Assembly: GCA_013180565.1 (NCBI GenBank) | Contig: QBUN01000358.1 | Coordinates: 1-10,827, forward strand | Direction of reading: 5' to 3' | DNA: 10,827 bases | From: Candidatus Methanophaga sp. GoMg3.2 | GTDB lineage: Archaea; Halobacteriota; Syntropharchaeia; Alkanophagales; Methanospirareceae | Part shown: positions 6,711 to 10,827 of the stretch, piece by piece | Position numbering within the stretch: the first letter of the stretch is position 1 | Layout of the letters: every line of letters begins with the position of its first letter | Notes under the pieces: model-generated | What the model was told of the DNA's origin: nothing | Databases searched by the model: none | Seen by the model: only the letters and a program-made list of their open reading frames with translations | Position numbers and translations under genes: made by a program

Positions 6711-7886
6711 TTATGACCTCTTTAACTTTAGAAGCATATATTTATATTCTGGTGAGATAAAAATCAAAAGCTTGAAAGCCGTTTCAAATATCATAAACGA
6801 TGTAATTAAAGCAGGATATAAAGAACGTTGTATTGTTTTTGTCATATCCGAGAGTTCATGAAATGTATATTTACCAACCACTTCCTCTTTTCCCCTGCTT
6901 GTATCGATAAGCACTATTTCACCTTTCTCATCGTCTATACGAGTGTTCATGTGAGACTCAGAATGGCGAATGTGGGGATCTATAGACTCTACAAACTTAG
7001 AATACTTTTGTTTCGATTTAATTGTCTTAACATTTTCTAAATATGATAGATATGATTCTGGTTTTTCAACACCATCAGCTACTTCAATAGCGATACGCAA
7101 CATATTTATAAACTCAAAACTTGACTCACAAAACCGTCTGTACATATCTAGAAGGTATTTTATACCAATAGCGCCTTCAACAACTTCTCTTTCTGCTAAC
7201 ATTCCAAGCAGGTCATTTGCATACCCGTAACCCTGTTCTGTAGCACTTCTTGCATTATTTACAATGTCAAAACTAAGGAAGTTTTTAAAGAACTTATAAT
7301 CTTCAATTGCTTCAACAGGCTTGCCCACCTTCATAAAAGCCATTCGTAAAATTTCATCTGTGAGCAAATAGTATTCGACAAATTCTTTATTTGCTCTTTC
7401 TATTTTTTCTTTAATCTTTAAATATTCCTTTGATAGAAAGAGTGTAAACGCAAAAATATCAAAATAATAGGTCTTTAGTTTTATAATATCTTTATCGTTT
7501 TTACCATATTTGCCGGATAGAAAATCATCAAATATTTTTTCGATGTCAAAATCAAGGACAAAATTTCCGGATTGTACCTTCTTAATTGCAGCTTGTAGTT
7601 TTTTTCCATCAATATCTCTCAAAAAGTCCATATCTTCGTAATAAGCAGCGGTATTTTCTATTTCAGTAAATTGAAATTTTCCATTGGTATTTGCGGTCTT
7701 TTTCAAACTGGCAACATAATTAAAAAAATCTTCACATGACGACTGAAGAGCAATCTCGTCTGAACCTTTTGTTAATATCACTTCCGCTATTGCCTCTTCA
7801 CCACGAACACGTAAACTAAGCTTAGAAACTTTGTATTCCTCAAAATATATCAAATTCATCAGTCTTTCAAAATCTTCACTTGCCAT
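6711..7886 (-). CDS. Unknown protein with HEPN-like R-x4-H motif
   Basis: A 391-residue protein I cannot assign to a named family. Near the C terminus, SIDPHIRHSESHMNTRID (301-318) contains R307-H308-S309-E310-S311-H312, the R-x4-H arrangement of HEPN ribonucleases. It is followed by a strand-like GEIVLIDTS and a helical TFHELSDMTKTIQRSL, which fits the end of a HEPN fold. The N-terminal 150 residues are mixed alpha/beta, and the middle is strongly helical with many aromatic and acidic residues. Its ATG overlaps the last 11 bases of the restriction-enzyme gene, and GGTGG lies 5-9 bases upstream, so it is translationally coupled to that enzyme. A sampled 60-base line (7441-7500) has only 13 G+C bases, suggesting separate ancestry. 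An RNA-cleaving effector released when restriction fails is a reasonable but untested idea. Confidence 0.7.
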   Translation of the reverse strand: MASEDFERLMNLIYFEEYKVSKLSLRVRGEEAIAEVILTKGSDEIALQSSCEDFFNYVASLKKTANTNGKFQFTEIENTAAYYEDMDFLRDIDGKKLQAAIKKVQSGNFVLDFDIEKIFDDFLSGKYGKNDKDIIKLKTYYFDIFAFTLFLSKEYLKIKEKIERANKEFVEYYLLTDEILRMAFMKVGKPVEAIEDYKFFKNFLSFDIVNNARSATEQGYGYANDLLGMLAEREVVEGAIGIKYLLDMYRRFCESSFEFINMLRIAIEVADGVEKPESYLSYLENVKTIKSKQKYSKFVESIDPHIRHSESHMNTRIDDEKGEIVLIDTSRGKEEVVGKYTFHELSDMTKTIQRSLYPALITSFMIFETAFKLLIFISPEYKYMLLKLKRS

Positions 7887-8097
7887 TTTTAACCACCTTT
7901 ATCTCCTCTTCCGTCAGCCCGTACAAATTATAAACCAGCCTATCAATCTGCGCATCAACAAGCTTTATCTGCCGTTCATAAAGTTCTTTATCTCGCTCCA
8001 TTCTCGTATCGTGATGTTTCTTCTGCAGTTCGAGCATGCTCTCCACCAGAGCCACAAGTTTATCGTGCTGCGCTTTTTCTGTAGGATTAGAAAAGTC
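7876..8097 (-). repeat. Parent copy (tail 0) of a four-copy dispersed coding repeat
   Basis: These are the last 74 codons of the type IIG gene. The same module recurs on the same strand at 6387-6623 (tail 1), about 4542-4657 (tail 2, shortened) and 3126-3347 (tail 3). All four copies contain the 14-base string GATGCGCAGATTGA and the protein core KELYE-Q-I-VDAQID. In one 72-base stretch, tail 0 and tail 3 match at 64 bases by hand count, and about half of the differences are silent third-position changes. The copies are 1.2-1.8 kb apart and each interval holds exactly one complete gene. Confidence 0.9.
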
Positions 8098-10713
8098 TAT
8101 GGCATGTATTGGAAGCTGCTTAATATCATTCGGGTTTAATTTAGGGAACGTATCTTTACCAAAATTTGGAAGTATTAAGTCCCCGTACCAAGTAATCAAT
8201 TTTGAATTGCTCAATCCAAGTAGATATAGCAAAGATAACTTATTACCACCGTCGGGTTTAAAGGGTGTTATACTGTGCCCATGATAATATCTTTCTTCAA
8301 CGAATGTGGCTTGTATCCTTTTACCAACACCTGGGACTTCGCGGAACAGCAAACGTGGACCAATAAAGAAACGTTCTTCTCGTGGAGCCGCTAACCAAGG
8401 ACCATAACTTAACCATTCACCACTCCACTCCTGCTTGTATCTTGAAATATCTTTACCAAAAAGCCATTTACCGTATGTTTCATTTTCTTTGTTCTTAGAA
8501 TGGTATGCTCGGTTCTTAATTGTTTCAGAATCTTGACCACGATATCGATCATATGGCGTAATACCTTGGATAACATCCCCAAATTTTGAAAGATATACGC
8601 TTCGCATCCTGAGTTTATCAATTAAATCTGTGACTTCAGGTTTGAGACGATAATCAATAGATAAAAGTTTTGACTCTTTCCAAGAAGCAGATGGTAATTC
8701 CCAACTATCCCCTTCAGTCTCAATTTTTAAACTCGGAACGTCAACACCACGGTGAAGTAAAAATACAATTGTATTTACTACCACTTTTGAAAAGACTTTT
8801 TCCCCAAATATCCTTAGCTTTTCAAATCCTGCACTGTTTGATATAAGTTCTCTCAACGGGGCACCATTTTCTAATTTCAACCATAGCTCAGGTGTAATGA
8901 AGCTAATCCAGCCGTCAATCTTAGTAAGATTAATGGCCTTTTCAACAAAGTAAATATAGCTGTCATATCTGTACTTGTATGCTTTAAAGTTCTGTTTGAT
9001 ATAGGACTTTTCTGTCTCATTGAAAAAAGCCCCATATGGCGGATTCCCCACAACGCAATCAAACCCCCCACGTTTCATAATCCCCCCAAACCCTTTCCTA
9101 TCGTCATTCCAATCAAACACATTAACCCGCCTCATCTCTGCTTCGTCAAACAGCGTTTCCTGCTGCCCAGCATCATAAAAATCCGGTCCAATCAACGAAT
9201 TACCGCACTTGATATTATCACCCAGATTCGGCAGCACACCCTCCAGCCCCAATTTCGCTTGCTGGTCTATACTCTCCCTGCTCTCGTGCTCCAGCACCTT
9301 CAGTAGCAGACTCAACTTCGTCACTTCCACCGCCTGTGAGTCTATATCAACGCCAAAGATATTATCCAAAAGAATCCGCTTCTTCTCCCCCGTGGTCAAA
9401 TACCACTCATTCTCCTTAGCCTGAAACACCGCCTCTTTATGCTTTTTCGGCTTGTTGTTCACGTACCAATCCAGAAGATACCGCAACAGATACGAATATG
9501 CACCAATAAGGAAACTGCCAGATCCACATGCCGGATCCAGTATTTTAATCTCCGCAATCTCCTCCGGCGTCTTTCCCACAACCAACTTACCAACCGTGTT
9601 CTTGACGATATATTCAACGATGTACTGTGGCGTGTAATACACCCCACCCGCCTTTTTCACTTCCGGCTTCGTCTCCACCTTCGCCTGGTGCCCTGCGGTC
9701 AGCCGGATGACCTTACCCAGGAACTGCTCGTACACATTGCCCAGGATCTCCACTCCAAGCACAGAAAACTCATACGGCGACTTCGGATAATACAGATCCT
9801 GTATGATCGTCTTCAAGACCTTATCATCTATCGTCAACGTGCCCGTTATCATATCTGCATCGAAATTGAATATACCGCTATCGTATTTCGATTCCGCCAA
9901 CCGAAAATGGTTCAGCAAGTGCATGTACACGTCTCCTGCTTCTGCCTTTGTCTGCAACTGCCCATAATGCTCGATGCCGCGATCCTCACAAATCCGCAAG
10001 AAGATTATCCGGTCCAACAACTTTTGCACAGCATAGTTCAACTCGTATATAGAGACATCAGGATTGCGTAGCGCGATATTCTTAGCCAGCATCTCACGCC
10101 AGCTCTCTATCTCCTTTAGAAACTCGCTATCTACTTCCTGTGTTCCTCGTTTCTTTTCGCTCGTCTCTGCAAATCTATCAAAATAGCCTTGGACGACCGC
10201 GTCATAAGAAAACCTACTCGCTATTTCATCCCATTGGTCTATATAATCCTTATAGGTCAGATACATGACCCTACCAGTGCCTGCTTTGTCATCTTTTTGG
10301 GGACGTGTTCGTGTTTCATAGACTGCGAATTCTTCAAAATCCGTCAATATGGATAACGGTAGCTTTGCACTCCACGCGTATCGCCTCAATTGAAATGCTG
10401 GGTGCACATCTTTTTTAATATCAACAGCAGGTTTTTTCGCTTCAACAAAGAATATACGCTTTCCCGCAAGTGTAAAACAATAATCGGGTGCCTTTGTTCC
10501 ACCACCGATTTTTATCGAATCTTCAAATATCACATCCCTATGTTGAGGAGCAGCGTTCCTTTCATTATAGACATCCCAACCAAGAGCCTTAAAGAACTTA
10601 TTCAAGAATTCGTGCTTTAATTGTTCCTCTTTATACGTTGGACTTTTGTATGCACTTAGATTCGTTTCAAATTGCTCCACCAATTCCTTAATTATCTCTG
10701 GTGCATTTGTCAA
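7876..10713 (-). CDS. Type IIG restriction-modification enzyme (Eco57I/TaqI-like)
   Basis: A 945-residue fused nuclease and N6-adenine methyltransferase. N-terminal PD-(D/E)xK nuclease: APDYCF (D77) and FFVEAKK (E91, K93). A helical connector follows, then methyltransferase motifs: YYTPQYIV at 359-366 (motif X region), DPACGSGSF at 393-401 (motif I, AdoMet binding), GVDIDSQAVEVTKL at about 454-467 and VVGNPPYGAFF with NPPY at 557-560 (motif IV, catalysis, adenine target). About 700-875 is the probable target-recognition region, ending in LNPNDIKQLPI, followed by a charged helical tail. The start is TTG at 10713-10711, with GGAGGG 8 bases upstream. Length and motif order are complete. It leads the operon, and its last 11 bases overlap the next gene. 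One chain can both methylate and cut its site, so no separate S or R subunit is needed. The recognition sequence cannot be read from sequence. Confidence 0.92.
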   Translation of the reverse strand: MTNAPEIIKELVEQFETNLSAYKSPTYKEEQLKHEFLNKFFKALGWDVYNERNAAPQHRDVIFEDSIKIGGGTKAPDYCFTLAGKRIFFVEAKKPAVDIKKDVHPAFQLRRYAWSAKLPLSILTDFEEFAVYETRTRPQKDDKAGTGRVMYLTYKDYIDQWDEIASRFSYDAVVQGYFDRFAETSEKKRGTQEVDSEFLKEIESWREMLAKNIALRNPDVSIYELNYAVQKLLDRIIFLRICEDRGIEHYGQLQTKAEAGDVYMHLLNHFRLAESKYDSGIFNFDADMITGTLTIDDKVLKTIIQDLYYPKSPYEFSVLGVEILGNVYEQFLGKVIRLTAGHQAKVETKPEVKKAGGVYYTPQYIVEYIVKNTVGKLVVGKTPEEIAEIKILDPACGSGSFLIGAYSYLLRYLLDWYVNNKPKKHKEAVFQAKENEWYLTTGEKKRILLDNIFGVDIDSQAVEVTKLSLLLKVLEHESRESIDQQAKLGLEGVLPNLGDNIKCGNSLIGPDFYDAGQQETLFDEAEMRRVNVFDWNDDRKGFGGIMKRGGFDCVVGNPPYGAFFNETEKSYIKQNFKAYKYRYDSYIYFVEKAINLTKIDGWISFITPELWLKLENGAPLRELISNSAGFEKLRIFGEKVFSKVVVNTIVFLLHRGVDVPSLKIETEGDSWELPSASWKESKLLSIDYRLKPEVTDLIDKLRMRSVYLSKFGDVIQGITPYDRYRGQDSETIKNRAYHSKNKENETYGKWLFGKDISRYKQEWSGEWLSYGPWLAAPREERFFIGPRLLFREVPGVGKRIQATFVEERYYHGHSITPFKPDGGNKLSLLYLLGLSNSKLITWYGDLILPNFGKDTFPKLNPNDIKQLPIHAIDFSNPTEKAQHDKLVALVESMLELQKKHHDTRMERDKELYERQIKLVDAQIDRLVYNLYGLTEEEIKVVKNGK

Positions 10714-10721
10714 CGTTTATT

Positions 10722-10727
10722 CCCTCC
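10722..10727 (-). promoter_or_regulatory. Ribosome-binding site deciding a TTG start
   Basis: GGAGGG on the minus strand lies 8 bases before TTG ACA AAT GCA. No in-frame ATG occurs nearby with comparable spacing, so this strong Shine-Dalgarno sequence fixes the unusual TTG as the start of the restriction enzyme. Confidence 0.65.
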
Positions 10728-10763
10728 AACTCATTTGATTGTGTATATAGTATAACTTCTACC

Positions 10764-10780
10764 CATAAATAAATTTAATT
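10764..10780 (-). promoter_or_regulatory. Possible archaeal promoter of the RM operon
   Basis: The minus strand reads AATTAAATTTATTTATGGG. TTTATTTATG at 10764-10773, with A/T-rich sequence upstream, resembles a TATA box. A start about 25 bases on, near 10744, would leave a leader of about 30 bases that contains the ribosome-binding site. A second AT-rich stretch (10743-10755, TTATACTATATAC) is an alternative, but it would place the transcript start inside the ribosome-binding site. Confidence 0.4.
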
Positions 10781-10802
10781 TAGGACGCAGATTTACACAA
10801 AC

Positions 10803-10821
10803 CTTTTCTTAAAAAGAAAAG
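10803..10821. repeat. Perfect 8-bp inverted repeat near the window edge
   Basis: CTTTTCTT-AAA-AAGAAAAG is a perfect hairpin with 8-bp arms and a 3-base loop. It lies upstream of the operon promoter. It could be the terminator of a gene beyond the window or a protein-binding palindrome. It is AT-rich, so the hairpin is weak and may be chance. Confidence 0.3.
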
Positions 10822-10827
10822 CTTTAC

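Noticed and set aside
3126..8097. The regularly spaced tail copies as a CRISPR array or integron-like attC sites.
   Set aside because: The repeats are 110-220 bases, coding and over 1 kb apart, with no Cas genes, integron integrase or folded recombination sites in the window.
9439..10071. A 210-codon open frame on the plus strand.
   Set aside because: It lies wholly antisense to the methyltransferase core of the type IIG gene, has no recognisable motif, and is a by-product of that gene's higher GC and codon use.
7876..10713. A BREX PglX or type ISP enzyme.
   Set aside because: A PD-(D/E)xK nuclease lies at the N terminus, there is no helicase domain, and no BREX companion genes (PglZ, BrxC) are present.
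10741..10760. A bacterial sigma-70 promoter (TATACT as -10).
   Set aside because: No TTGACA-like -35 lies at the right distance, and the clear TTTAAATA promoter elsewhere in the window points to archaeal transcription.

Overview
The window looks archaeal, most likely euryarchaeal of the methanogen/ANME kind, though that lineage guess is inference. The evidence is a near-canonical archaeal TATA box (TTTAAATA, preceded by an A-rich BRE-like stretch) in front of a UPF0175/PIN gene pair, strong Shine-Dalgarno sequences (GGAGGG, GAGGTG), TTG starts on several genes, and AT-rich, compositionally patchy DNA. Every convincing gene lies on the minus strand, so transcription runs from high to low coordinates. 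The content is an antiviral/defence island with no tRNA, rRNA, CRISPR array, integrase or transposase in view.

In the direction of transcription: (1) 10713-7876 is a complete 945-residue type IIG (Eco57I/TaqI-like) restriction-modification enzyme with an N-terminal PD-(D/E)xK nuclease, a gamma-type N6-adenine methyltransferase core, a target-recognition region and a charged helical C-terminal tail. (2) 7886-6711 overlaps its end and encodes a 391-residue protein of unknown family that carries a HEPN-like R-x4-H motif. (3) 6674-6387 is a small ORF that repeats the enzyme's C-terminal tail. (4) 6305-4674 is an OLD-family ATPase-TOPRIM nuclease. (5) 4670-4542 is a micro-ORF that again repeats the tail. 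(6) 4545-3367 is an AlbA_2 (Schlafen-type) putative ATP-binding protein. (7) 3347-3126 is a third extra copy of the tail. A short unrelated gene remnant follows at 3099-3010.

The second half has its own promoter (about 2999-3013) driving a UPF0175 antitoxin and a PIN-domain toxin (2923-2128). These are followed by a small frameshifted gene (2117-1910), then a GmrSD-like DUF262/DUF1524 protein (1888-92) with its own possible promoter. The beginning of another, apparently broken, gene sits at the low-coordinate edge.

The most unusual structure is the alternation tail - effector - tail - effector - tail - effector - tail. The last ~74 codons of the restriction enzyme occur four times, and each copy is separated from the next by exactly one complete, unrelated defence-type gene. 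This suggests that effector genes accumulate as [gene + tail] units behind the enzyme, with the conserved tail serving as the homology for recombination, as a small partner protein, or both. The pattern is read directly from the sequence; the mechanism is inference.
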